From positions 2,983,501 to 3,047,500 of the forward strand of contig JAUCBN010000055.1 of NCBI GenBank assembly GCA_035048815.1: DNA of 64,000 nucleotides, written 5' to 3'. This stretch comes from Abelmoschus esculentus. Lineage: Eukaryota > Streptophyta > Magnoliopsida > Malvales > Malvaceae. Shown here piece by piece: positions 12,541-24,036 of this stretch (positions are counted from its first letter, which is position 1; every line of letters begins with the position of its first letter). A model generated the notes under the pieces. The model saw only the letters and a program-made list of their open reading frames with translations, ran no database searches and had not been told where the DNA came from. The translations under genes and the position numbers were made by a program.

Positions 12541-13540
12541 GTTTCTCACTCTCATTTTACTCACTTAACTTATAAATATTTTTAAATTAGTAACTAAACT
12601 TTTAAATTATTCCTATTTTTGTCTAAATTTTTTATTATCATTATCTAATGCATGACATTTTTACTGTTATAAAATATAAAACTAATTTAAAATAAATAAA
12701 TAAATAATATTGTATAATTGTTAAATATAAAAATATTTAAAATAAAAAAAATTATTCTATTTTATATCCAAACCATTTGAACCTTAAATTAACACCCAGA
12801 AAATTATTTCATGAATCCTTATAATTAGTGATGTTTATATCGGGATACCAAGGATTTTGGGTACTTGAAAATTTTGAGTATCAATACATCGGTCCGTGAC
12901 CCGGTTCATAAAAATCGAGTATCCGTAAAATCTGAGTACCCACAAAATTCGAATACTCACAAAATCTAAGTATCGGGTACTCGATTTACTTTTTATATAT
13001 TTTTAAATCTATTTTTAAAAATATATATATGAAACATATATAACTTCATGATATATATTTCAAACACAAAAATATTAATTTGAAGTTAGTTTTAAGAGAT
13101 GAATATTTGGATATATATGTATATATTAAAGTTTATCGATAAAATAATATATTAATCTCGATCATGATTTTTCTTTCGAATCTTATATTGACAAATTAAT
13201 ATAAATATTTATAAAAATTTCAAAACTTAAACGTATATAATACAAGTATAAAAAGAAGTGAGGGATTTAAAATTAATTTTAGGGAAAAATAATAAGAAAT
13301 ATAAAATAAAAATATAATTTAAAATATATAATTATTAAAATTATCGGGCCAGATCAGGTACTCGGTTCTAAAATATTTTGACCTTGACCCAATCCAATCT
13401 TCCAGGAAAAAATATGGGTCCCGTCCCAGTCCGAAAAATTCGAGTATTTTATTATAAATATCCAGTAATTTTTAATATGGTAGGCGGGTCGACAGATCGG
13501 ATAATTCGGGCCGGATATTTTTTAACACACATACTTTCCG
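12541..13540. repeat. Degraded repeat, TCGGGTA/CCCGA-rich
   Basis: About 12840-13000 and 13345-13520 are rich in GAGTACC, TCGGGTACTCG and ATTCGGGCCGGAT words in an AT-rich background. Similar composition recurs at 51820-52330. This suggests an old transposon family, but its ends were not found. Confidence 0.35.
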
Positions 13541-13720
13541 CCACGTTATCTATGATCTCAACCAATCAAATTCATTCATCTTATTTTTTAAAGTGAATTA
13601 TTACCTCTTTTTTACATATAAATAGTGAATGAATAATTATCAGATAATTACTTAAAAATAGACATACCTTATTACATAAACCACAGATAACACGTTGGTA
13701 ACGTAAGCTCTTCCCGTTAC
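13541..13720. mobile_element. Diverged MITE family B-like sequence
   Basis: CCACGTTATCTATGATCTCAAC and ATTCATCTTATTTTTTAAAGTGAAT resemble segments of the copies at 510-701 and 58000-58235, and CACAGATAACACG resembles their right part. The similarity is partial and no target duplication was found. Confidence 0.35.
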
Positions 13721-14171
13721 ATTGAAATAAATGATTTTCATATTTAATAAATAATATTTTAATGAGTTTTAATAATTTTTACTTTCTTTTAAAATGGAAA
13801 TCACTTTTACATATATGTAAACATAAGAAAACACCCTGAAAATTACAGAATCTCATCCATTAGCATTAGAAGAAACAGATCAAACAAGTTACACTCAGTA
13901 CAAGTTCATTAGTCACAAGAAAGAATTCAAATTAACAACACAAGACAACAAATTCGAAACAGACGCATAGATCACGATCGGCGTTCGATACGGCGCGGAT
14001 AAATTTACAGTGTCATGCTATGTGCCTTGGATGGCACACATGGAAGATGCAAACCAGGATGTGATACTATAAAAATCCTGAATGTTGCATCCTACTACCA
14101 CCATTCTCCATGTTTTTACAGTTCCATTTCCTTGAACAAAGACAACTACTAAATGCATGTTCTGGTATCAT

Positions 14172-16907
14172 TTAGAAATTATGTTGTAAGAACAAACTTT
14201 GTTGAGGAGATGCAGGGCCTATCTCTTCCTCTAAGCTTCTCAAACCATCCCCGGGATGCGCTACGTGGCCGGTGTTTCTTCCTTCTAGGTTCTTTCCCTC
14301 GACATCTGCTTCTGATACCGATGATTTTCGCCTCTGGGATGAAGTTACACTAGGGAAGGTAATCCATGAAGGAGCTCTAAACTCAAACCTTTGATCCTCA
14401 ACTTCTTCTGCGACTTCAGTTTCCGAGACCGATCGGTTTGAAGACCTTTGAGAAGACTTCTTGTGCATTCTGTTGCTTCCCAGGATCACCTCGGTTGGCA
14501 AAATCGGTTGTTCGCTACATGGACTGCCCATCAACTGAGCCAAAGCTCGCTCTAATGCGGTGGTCACTTTATCCATTGATGGTCTCTCTTCACCTCTCAT
14601 TCTAACGCATTTGGAAGCTACATTTGCAATCCTTTTTAAAGCTTCAATGTCTGCAGGAGGTTTCAGAATGGGGTCTAGAACTGCAGATATGTCTCCCGAT
14701 TTAATCAATGGAACCGCCCACTCGACTATATTCCCTTCTTCGTATTGCATATCAATGGCTTTTCGTCCACTTAAAATTTCCAACAGTAACACACCGAAGC
14801 TGTAGACATCGGATTTTGTTGTGAGGTAATGAAGCCTGTAGTATTCTGGATCAAGATAACCAAGTGTTCCAGCAGGTAGCTCGGCTAATGGACTGCCACT
14901 ATCTGCAGGTCCTAGTAAAGAGAGACCGAAATCAGCCACTCGAGCATTGTGTTCTTCGTCGATGAGAATGTTTGAGGATTTGATGTCCCTATGAATCACT
15001 GGCGGGCAAGCATAACCATGCAAGTATTCAATTCCCCTTGCAGCTTGGACAGCAATGGTGACCCTCCGGACCCAATCTAATTGCTCTTTCAGGGCTTTGT
15101 TCTTTCCATGAAGATGCTGGTGCAACGATCCATGAGCCATATACTCGTAAACAAGAAGCCGTTCTCCACCTTCTTCGCAATATCCGAGCAGATTCAAAAG
15201 ATGGGCATGGTTCAATCTTGACAGTAAATCTAACTCGGTGTGGAACTCTTTCGAATTCTTCTGTTTATCCGAAGACATTATGGCCTTTTTAACTGCAACA
15301 ACAGTCCCATCTTTCAATACCCCTTTATAAACACATGAGAAACTTCCTTTTCCAACCACAGAGTCTTCTTTGAATCCACCGGTGGCTCTCACAAGTTCTT
15401 CGTAATTGAACATCTGAGCTCTCCTGATCTTAAACTCGTCGAAGTCGGGACGGATTTTTACTACTTTTTGGCAAGAAGCAATCTCATTAGCTTTCTTGGA
15501 TTTTGACTCTTTTGCTTTGCAGTGACAGTTTTGCAACCGGTATCAAACATATAAAACTGCAGTAAACGACATAATAATCACGAGTAACACAACAAAGGCA
15601 ATCTCCGCGACGATGATCGGCAATTGCAGCGACCAAAACCTCTCGTTTTTACTTCCATTAGCAGCACCAGAATTCGAAGACGAAGAACAATTCGAGAAGC
15701 ATTCCACTGAGTTGCAACTAGAACAATTGTAATCACAAACATGATCAGCCTCCAAAGTACATCCTGATTTTTGGTACATTTCGGCAGGGCAACCAATGCT
15801 GCAGGGCATACAAATGTGAAAGTTAGGAGACTTGCAAGGTGCATTCTTGGGACTAACTTCATAGAAACCCGGTGCGCAAGGAGTGTCTTTGCAAAGTCCG
15901 GGTGAGACAGCCACAGGGAGCGAGGTGGGGAATCCGACGCCCCAACAAACCGGGAGAAAGGATTGTTTGGCTATAACAGCACAGGTGAAGTAATTTCCAG
16001 CTGCAATTCCATACACTTTAACACCTTTTGGAGGTGGGGTACTTGGTTTGACAATGAAACCCCAGCAAACCACTTGGTGATCATAACTCTTGATTCCACA
16101 AGCATGAAACTTCCCTCCAACAACCGTAAGCATTGGATCTTTCGGCGGCAAATCAACATTTCCTTGATGAGAATATGCAATTGCCATGGACAGTTCTTCG
16201 TCGAGGTTCAAGCTCCTTCCCCAGCAAAACACTCTAGTGTTCAACCCTTCCAAAATCCCACATACATGATATCCACCAGCTGCAACCTTTTGAAACCTCA
16301 TTTCTCTAGGAATCAAGCTAATGACATGGCTATTCGTCTCATCACCCCAACACAAAACTGTCATGTTCTGAGAAAACAACCCACAGTTGAACTCCGAGCC
16401 TGCAGAGAGCGATTCGATATGCCCTTCAAACACATAGTTCTTGGTCATATTATAACCCCAACAATCAACCAAAGCATAATTTCTACGCTTTCCTGTTAAA
16501 GCCTTTCTCAAACCACATAAATGGTAATCTCCTGCACTGATCTCTACATACTCGGCTCCCTTGATCATCGGCTGAGGAACCCCCATTTCGATATAGCTGC
16601 TGCTTCCCCAACAATAAGGCTGGCTCGAATCCATCAACAGCCCACAAACGAAGCCATCCCCAGCAGTTAGACCCACAAATGGGAAATGAGAAGGGGTCCC
16701 ATAGATGACTGCAGCATTTGATCCATAGCAGGTCACACGATGTGAACCATCAGGTTTTAGACCACAAAAAACAGGACCATTCTCACCATAAGAAATAGCA
16801 ATGCTAGACATGGAGCCTAGACCCGAAACTACACACCACAGATTTAACAAAGCCACAAGCGAGACCCAAACAGAAGATTCTCTAATCAGCAAGCTGAAAA
16901 CTACCAT
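14172..16907 (-). pseudogene. ACR4: ACR4/CRINKLY4 receptor-like kinase with an in-frame TGA after the transmembrane helix
   Basis: The gene is intronless and collinear with ACR4 over its whole length (911 sense codons if the TGA is counted as one). It has a signal peptide (1-29), seven crinkly/RCC1-like repeats with CWG motifs (about 30-335), a TNFR-like Cys-rich region (about 340-412) and a transmembrane helix (about 428-453). After codon 455 come the juxtamembrane segment and a complete Ser/Thr kinase: glycine loop GKGSFSCVYKG, VAVK lysine near 540, HRD 639-641, DFG 659-661. It ends with the conserved EEIGPASP..SLFL tail. Codon 455 (15545-15543) is TGA, and the same frame stays open on both sides for 454 codons each. 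ACR4 controls epidermal differentiation and root stem-cell division at the plasma membrane. As written, only the ectodomain plus transmembrane segment would be made. Kinase conservation suggests a very recent nonsense change, readthrough or a sequence error. Confidence 0.92.
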
Positions 16908-17640
16908 TGCAACAGAAGATGAACCTAACTATCCAAAACTAATTTGAATCAACACTATACCTCAGACACTTTGAATAACACATTTCTATCGTACCCTTTG
17001 TAGAATAACACCAAAAGTAGCAATGGAGTTGAGAAAATGAGACCAAAACAAAGTATCAGAAGCTCCTTACCTTAAAACCCAGATCAAAACACAACTTTTT
17101 GTAGCATGGAAACCACACAACTTCACCATTTCTGGAATTTGGAGCCACAGACAAGTAAAACAACCACTGAAGCAGTCACTGATAAGACATCAAACCCTGT
17201 GTACTATCCCATACTTTTAGCTTTTCCATGTAGTTTCTTGACAGAGAATGAAAATAGAAAAACACCCAAAACAAAACAGAAGAAGATGATGAAACTAATA
17301 GACAAGAAATCTAGTGGAGAAGGGAAGGTTGGTGTAGATTATGCAGTGAAGAATGTAGTGAGAAAGGGAAAGTGAAAGCACAATAAATGTGGATCAAACT
17401 GCTGTTTCTGAATATTGGCAAATGTTGTTGAAAGCATTTAATGAGAAATTAATGCCATTTCATCTTTTTCATGCCTTCTCTACCATTATCATATTCATCA
17501 CCCTTTCTTCTTTTTTTTTTCTTTGCTTCTTCGTTTTTATCTTAAACGTCACGGGCAGTTCATCATATACATGCAATTTTCTCGTCCTTGGCTGGCATTA
17601 AAATTATAATAGTGTTTAAGATGATAATTTGTATTAAAAT
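16908..17640. other. Upstream region of the ACR4-type gene
   Basis: It should contain the promoter and 5' leader of the minus-strand receptor kinase. Small plus-strand ORFs (17106-17375, 17389-17601) show no family features and are not called. Confidence 0.4.
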
Positions 17641-17789
17641 TAGGGTTATGATTTTAAAATGATTGTCATTTTTTTTCAGTTTTGGTCGGTGAAAATCGTT
17701 AATTTTTTATTATATAATTTTTTATATTTATCTTAAAAAATAAAAAAATTCTACTGCTAATATGTTTTTATGTCTTATCCTAAAAAATA

Positions 17790-18215
17790 TTTAAAAAATT
17801 AAATAAACATAAGTTAATAAACTTAAATAAACATAAAAGAACATAAACGAACACAAACGAACATATTTTTTAATTAACCGATTTTAAATCGAATTAATTG
17901 ATAATTAAAATTTAAAAAAAATTTAATGATCATTAGTTAAAACCTAAAATTATCCAATAGATTAACTAATTTTATTTTATTTAAGTTAATAAACTTAATG
18001 AACATAAAAGAATACAAACAAACGGACATAAATAAACATAAACGAACGAATTACCGAACGTTCACGAACATAAATGAACGAACAAGCCCTTTGTTCATGT
18101 TTTCTCATTTAATTAAACAAAAAATCTTGGTCATATTCGTTCATTTAATAAATAAACAAACATAAACAGACTTTTCACCGAACGATTTACCAAATATTCG
18201 GTTCGTTTACGGTTC
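17790..18215. repeat. CGAACATAAA-type dispersed repeat
   Basis: Repeated AAACATAAACGAAC, ACGAACATAAATGAACGAAC and CCGAACGATTTACC words occur, and the stretch ends near TTCGGTTCGTTTACGGTT. The composition resembles non-autonomous hAT-like elements, but the boundaries are uncertain. Confidence 0.4.
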
Positions 18216-18229
18216 TACATTGAAGATTA

Positions 18230-19660
18230 TTAATTAATAATTTATATCATTTATTTTTGAGAAAGTAATTATCTATATTTAATAAAAAATATTTTATAAC
18301 ACTAAGTATGAATTATGATTTATTAAGTACAAATTTTATTATTTATGAGAATAAATTATGTACCTCTGCCTTGTTAAACCCCACCGAATCACGTGCCCTA
18401 TTTATAAGGACTTGACCTTCGCCTTTCATTTCCTACGCCAAGGACCATAACATGGAATGGACTGCAAGACAATCAAGCTGCCTAACTACTAAAACTTCAT
18501 AACTGTATCAGATACTTTATTAAACATAAATAATATTCTTAGTTAATAAAAATACATAATATTATTAAATATTAAATTTTTAAATTTTTTATAATAAAAA
18601 TATATATTTATAAAAATCTTGATACCAATAATCAAATTTTTTATTATTTATTTTATTTTATTATATATTTTATTGTGTTTTTCTTATTTTTATGATATAT
18701 TTTTTTCTGTTTTTATGATATGTTTCTGTCTTATGATATCTTTTTATGGTTATTTTAGTTGATTTTTGATATTCATAAGATAACTCTCACGATACTTGAT
18801 TTGTTTTATATTTATCGGAGATCACGTAAATTTTGATCCCGTTTTGAGTTTTTTGTGATATAATCTGTAGCAGATCGTTGATTTTAAAAACATGTATAAA
18901 AGATGATTATCACTTTTTTTTTGACAACTTTTCGAAAACTTTTTCTATAATAAATCATAAAAAATTTTGATAAATTTTTTTATACGTATCAAATTAGATT
19001 TGAAAATAACATTAACTATTTAATAAAAATAACATTAGGTATAAACTGAAATAAAAGTCAAGTTAATAAAAAGCTCATATGTGCAATTAGAATAGTTTCA
19101 CCTAATCCATTATTATAATTATATATTTATAAACATCTAAATTAATAAATTTGATCGATTAAATCTCTAATTTTGAGTCAAAAATTATTGATCAAACGTA
19201 TCCTAAATATATTCGAACTTATATAAAATGAGCAAGACGAAGATTCTTAGTTACTAGACTAAAATATTTCAGTTTGCTCTTCCGATTTTTTGGTTTCGCC
19301 TTAATTAATATGGACCGATTCGTGTAACACATCTAGTTTTAATGGATGAAATCTCAATAATTTTTTTTACATACACAATACCTCAAAACCGAAATTTTTT
19401 AGTTGTTCGATTCTTAATCGTATATTCATATCCATCTTCAACTTTGGTTTCATTCTTCAATTCTTAATCCAGGCAAGCAATATTGCATTTCATTCATTAT
19501 AAACTTTTTTAATAATCGAATAATTAAATCGTATATTCATATCTAAATATGTGTCGAAATTAAATATAAATGTCGGATATGAATGGTTGAATACTTTTGA
19601 CATGTCTGAAAACAAGGTTTCTTTTTGTTATTAAAACCAACTTTTGTGCAGGTACAGTTT
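18230..19660. other. AT-rich intergenic, nothing recognised
   Basis: No coding, RNA gene or transposon ends recognised. Confidence 0.4.
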
Positions 19661-19666
19661 TGATTG

Positions 19667-21850
19667 ATGTCTGTATCAAACGTAGACTTTTCATTGAAGG
19701 AAACTTCACCAAATATCGGCGGAGGAAGAGTCTCCGGTAGTGAAAAGCTTACGTCGTCGTTCGACCTCGTCGAACAGCTACATTTTCTGTATGTAAAAAT
19801 GGTGAGGGGCAAAGATTTACCTGGTGCACCATGCAATGCATTTGTTGAAGTAAAGATTGGTAACTACAAAGGCACAAGAAAGTGCTTGGGGAAGAGTCGT
19901 GATCCCGAATGGAACCGGGTTTTCGCCTTTTCGAAAGATCGAATTCAGGCCGTGACGGTAGAGATTACGGTGATGGATAAAGAGAGTTGTGTTGGTAAAC
20001 TTAGTTTCGATATACCGGACATTCCTAGCTGAGTACACTGGCTATTTGGATGGGGACTCAAGCTGATGAAGTGTTCCCTGATGCATGGCATTCGGATGTC
20101 GCAACCGTTCCCGGTGAAAGCATCGTGAATACTCGATCGAAAGCGTATATTTCACCTAGACTATGGTATCTTAGAGTCGATATAATTCAAGCACAAGATT
20201 TGGTACCTATGAATAACAATAGGGTCCCTGAAGTTTATGTCAAAGCTATGCTTGGGAATGTGGTTTTAAGGAGTCGATTTTCGCCCGATAAGAACTTAAA
20301 TCCTACATGGAATGAGGATATTATGTTCGTTGTAACGGAGCCTTTCGATGATTCATTGATTTCGAGTGTGGTAGATAAGTTGGGTAATAACAAAGAGGAT
20401 GTTCTCAGGACTTGCTCGATGCATTTGTCGAAAGTCGAGACGAGGCTAATGCCGATACCTGTCGGAGCAAACTGGTATATTCTCGAAGAATCAGTGCAGG
20501 GTAATAGAAGCAATAAGGATGCAAGGTTTGCCAGCAGGCTCCATTTGAGGGTCTGTTTAGATGGAGGCTATCATGTTCTTGACGAGTCCATTTATTACAG
20601 TAGTACTGATTTCAGGGCTACATCCAAATTGTTATGGCCTCCTGCCATTGGTGTATTAGAGCTTGGAATCTTGAATGCATCCGGTTTGCTTCCAATGAAA
20701 TCGAAAGATGGACACGGGACTACCGATGCCTATGGTGTCGTGAAATACGGTCCTAAATGGGTTAGAACGAGGATGATTGTCGACAGTTTTTCTCCGAAAT
20801 GGAATGAGCAATACACTTGGGATGTCTATGATCCTTATACTGTTATCACCATCGGAGTTTTCGATAACTGTCACTTGCAAGTTGCAAGGAGGAAGTAACA
20901 CTGCAGATTCGAAGGATTGGGAAGGTACGAATCCGATTGTCTACACTTAATGCCGATCGGATTTATACACTTTCATATCCACTTATAGTCTTGGAACACC
21001 ATGGTGTGAAGAAAACAGGTGAAATTCAATTGTCAGTGAGATTTACATGCTCATCTACATGGAACATGTTACAGTCTTAATACTCAGCCTTTGTTCCCCG
21101 AAATGCATTACCTTCTTCCGATATCGGTATATCAAATCGATAGTTTACGGCACCAAGCTACTCATAACTCTGTCCTCGAGATTGCATCGTGCCGAGCCAC
21201 CGTTATGTAGAGAAGTTGTGGAGTCTATGCTGGATGTTGGCTCCAGTGTATGGAGTTTCGGAAGGGGCAGAGCCAATCTCGAGAGACCCCTGGCTGCATT
21301 CAGTCTACTTGTTGAAGCATGGAAATAGTTTGATACGATTCGTAAACGAAAGAATCCGATGTCAACCATGGTGGTTCACTTTCAATGTGTTCTTAATTCT
21401 CTCCCCTGATATGATATTACCCTTAGACATCCTCCACACATGGATACCAAGTTGTCACTCGTCGAGTCCGTTCAGTCCGAAGATTTCGATGAGGAATTCG
21501 ATACATTTCTGACTTCTAAAGGCGATAACGATGTTAAAAAGAGGTATGACAGATTGAGAAACATTGCCTGGGAGGAGGATGACAATGCTTGGGGACTTGG
21601 CAACTCAAGCTGAGAGGCTTAGTTCTATGTTAAGCTGGAGAGATCCCAGAGCTACTTCATTGTCTATGGCATTTTGTTTGCTTGCATAGCATTCTACGTC
21701 ATTCCTCGATGATTATTCGCCATCGGATTCGGGTTTTTCGCAACGAGGCATCCTCGATTTCGAATCACCATTCCTTTGTTTTCCCAAATTATTTACATTT
21801 TATTTCCTCTAACCTCAAATCCTGGTTTCATCTTTGTTTATGTCAGTGTA
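19667..21850 (+). pseudogene. MCTP / FT-interacting-protein-like (multiple C2 domain) pseudogene
   Basis: The intact family protein has three or four C2 domains, a PRT_C region and two C-terminal membrane helices, and is usually intronless. The family acts at ER-plasma membrane contacts and plasmodesmata. Here 19667-20032 keeps the family leader (DFSLKETSP.. GG.RVSG..KL) and a first C2 domain that has lost its Asp-containing loop. A stop and deletion then shift the frame. 20050-20898 encodes two more C2 domains, beginning GTQADEVFPDAWHSD. After the stop at 20896 the PRT_C remnants continue in mixed frames: QLSVRFTCS near 21030, REVVESMLDVGS near 21212, DEEFDTF near 21490 and RHPRFRI near 21750. 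There are several stops and frameshifts. It is a clear relic with no reading frame for the whole protein. Confidence 0.9.
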
Positions 21851-24036
21851 AGAAGTCATGATTTACTGAACCCTTGTAGTCAATAGGGTTCTGGACAAGC
21901 GCAATAAGAGCGCCGTACAAGCCCCCGAAAAAAGGTTTCAAATTCTGATAAAATATATTCATTAGATGATGTTAGTCTCGAAATTCATTAAATTTTTTTT
22001 TAAAACATTATTAAGAATGATAAATTATAATTGTTAAAACGTCATAACTATTTCTTAAATATGACAATTGATTATAAAATCTTATTTATTATTACTATTA
22101 TTATTATTTCAGTAGAACTAGTAAGATTTTAGACAGACATAATTTTTCTTTTTTCATTCAAACGTAATTTGTAATTTTATCTTTAAAGTTACAATGTTTA
22201 AAATTGATAAATTTTAGACTACATTTATATATAAATGATTTAGACTAAAATTGTAATTATATAGACTGATATTATTATTATTTTGTTAATTTTTAATGAT
22301 TGAATACTAAGACAAAAACATAATATTAGATATCTACATTAATATATAAATGTTTTAAACTAAAATTGTGATTACGCCAAACAATATTATTATTTTTCAT
22401 TAGTTTTAACGGTCAAATATTAAAACAAAATAAAAACATAATAATAAGTATCATTTATCAAAAATAATAATTGAGATATCAAAATTATAACGTTTACGTA
22501 ACTAAAGTATTTTTTTGAATAATTGTATAAATCATCATTCAACATTTTTTTTACTTCTATTCTGATCGCTCGACATTTATTAACTCAACTTTTAATATTG
22601 GTTTTGTGAAAACTTGTTCATCTGTTAGTTTTTTAAAAATTTAGAAGTAGATTTAGAGTTACAAGGTCTTTATCATTATACATTCATGTCTGACAAATAA
22701 AAAGTAAATGTTTATTTTTTATTTTATTTTTTATAATTATCTATAATTTTATTTATAGATGGTTAATGAATTCTTTATTTTTATGGGGTTTGACAGAAGA
22801 AATCGGTGAAGTATTTCTCAATGCTAAACGTTAGAAATGAATATAAGGGTATTAATGCAATCGTACTCCTTAAAAATTTTAAATTTTTTTATATAGTTTT
22901 TATATTATTTTATATTTTTTATTGATAATTTAATTCTACCCTTAACTCTCGTAATTTTGTACTCCTACATTTCTAATATACATTCTCGGTAGTTTGCACC
23001 TTCATCCGAGCATCTCTATAATACACCTTTAAAAGATGTATTTTAGAGTTTTGCAAGTGTGATTTACATGAAAGATTTCACCAATGCATTGAATGGAATG
23101 AGGTGAATTACTGTTAATGTATGGAATTGGTTGTTAGAGAAGACCAACCCTGTTCAATGGTGAAAATATCATTTTAATACAACATGCTCATCAAAAACTT
23201 TGGTGAAAGCTTTAATAAGCCAACAAATTAAACTCTTAATTTATAATTTATTCAATATTCTTCTATTCACTTATTTAATGATAATTTATGGGGTTTTATC
23301 ACATGTCAAGATGATTTTGGATTCAAGAGACAAACCAATGGTGACCATGATGGAGATGAGCAGATGAAAAATTATAAACATAATTGATACAAAGGCTAAG
23401 ACTCTTAAGAAAATTGTTGGATCATTATAGTAAAAAAAATAATTTACAACTTCAAAAAGATCCAATTGTTTGGAAATCATAATTTCAACACATTCTGTTT
23501 CACACAAAAATTAAGATAATACACAAAAATATTTATTTTTTTCAACAGTATATAAAGAATAAATGTCAATGTATATCTTCCTAAAAATCCCCCTATGAAC
23601 CCTCTGAAACAATCGACACCACTTGGTCACTACCAGAGAGATCGGCCTCCCGGAAACAACCAATCTGGGAAAACCTCAACCAGAGGCAGAGGAATGAACA
23701 AACATGTGAATAAACTATGCAGAAAACGAGCTTGGAGGATGGGGAAGAACAAGAAACAAATGGAAAAGGAGTATGGGGAAACAGCACAGTGGTTGAGGAA
23801 GGCATTTTCTTCCAAAGAATTTGCCGGACACACGATTACCAAACCCATATTCGGCTTATGATTCGAAAGAAATTGTACACTCGATGCTATGTGCACTTGA
23901 ACCACAACCTTTTGGGGTTCAATCAACTCAAGACCATATGAACTAATGAATGCTTTGAATTGCTCAGAAATGAAATGACTCCTAGTTTCATCAAACCATT
24001 TCTAAATGAATGAAAAAATTAAATCCAAAACTTAAC
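21851..24036. other. Intergenic spacer plus 3' flank of the importin gene
   Basis: AT-rich up to about 23580. 23590-24036 is less AT-rich and likely holds the 3' untranslated region of the importin-like gene. Overlapping short ORFs on both strands there (23595-23941) show no family signature. Confidence 0.4.

Noticed and set aside
15543..15545. Programmed readthrough of the ACR4 TGA
   Set aside because: The following bases (TAC CGG) do not match the known strong readthrough contexts such as TGA-CTA or TAG-CAA-TTA, and I know of no readthrough in this family.
15963..16499. 178-codon plus-strand ORF opposite ACR4
   Set aside because: Shadow of the conserved ectodomain coding strand.
17106..17601. 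Two plus-strand ORFs upstream of ACR4
   Set aside because: They lack conserved domains and lie in the probable promoter/leader of the minus-strand gene.
23595..23941. Overlapping ORFs on both strands downstream of the importin stop
   Set aside because: No family motif, no splice partners; position fits the importin 3' untranslated region.
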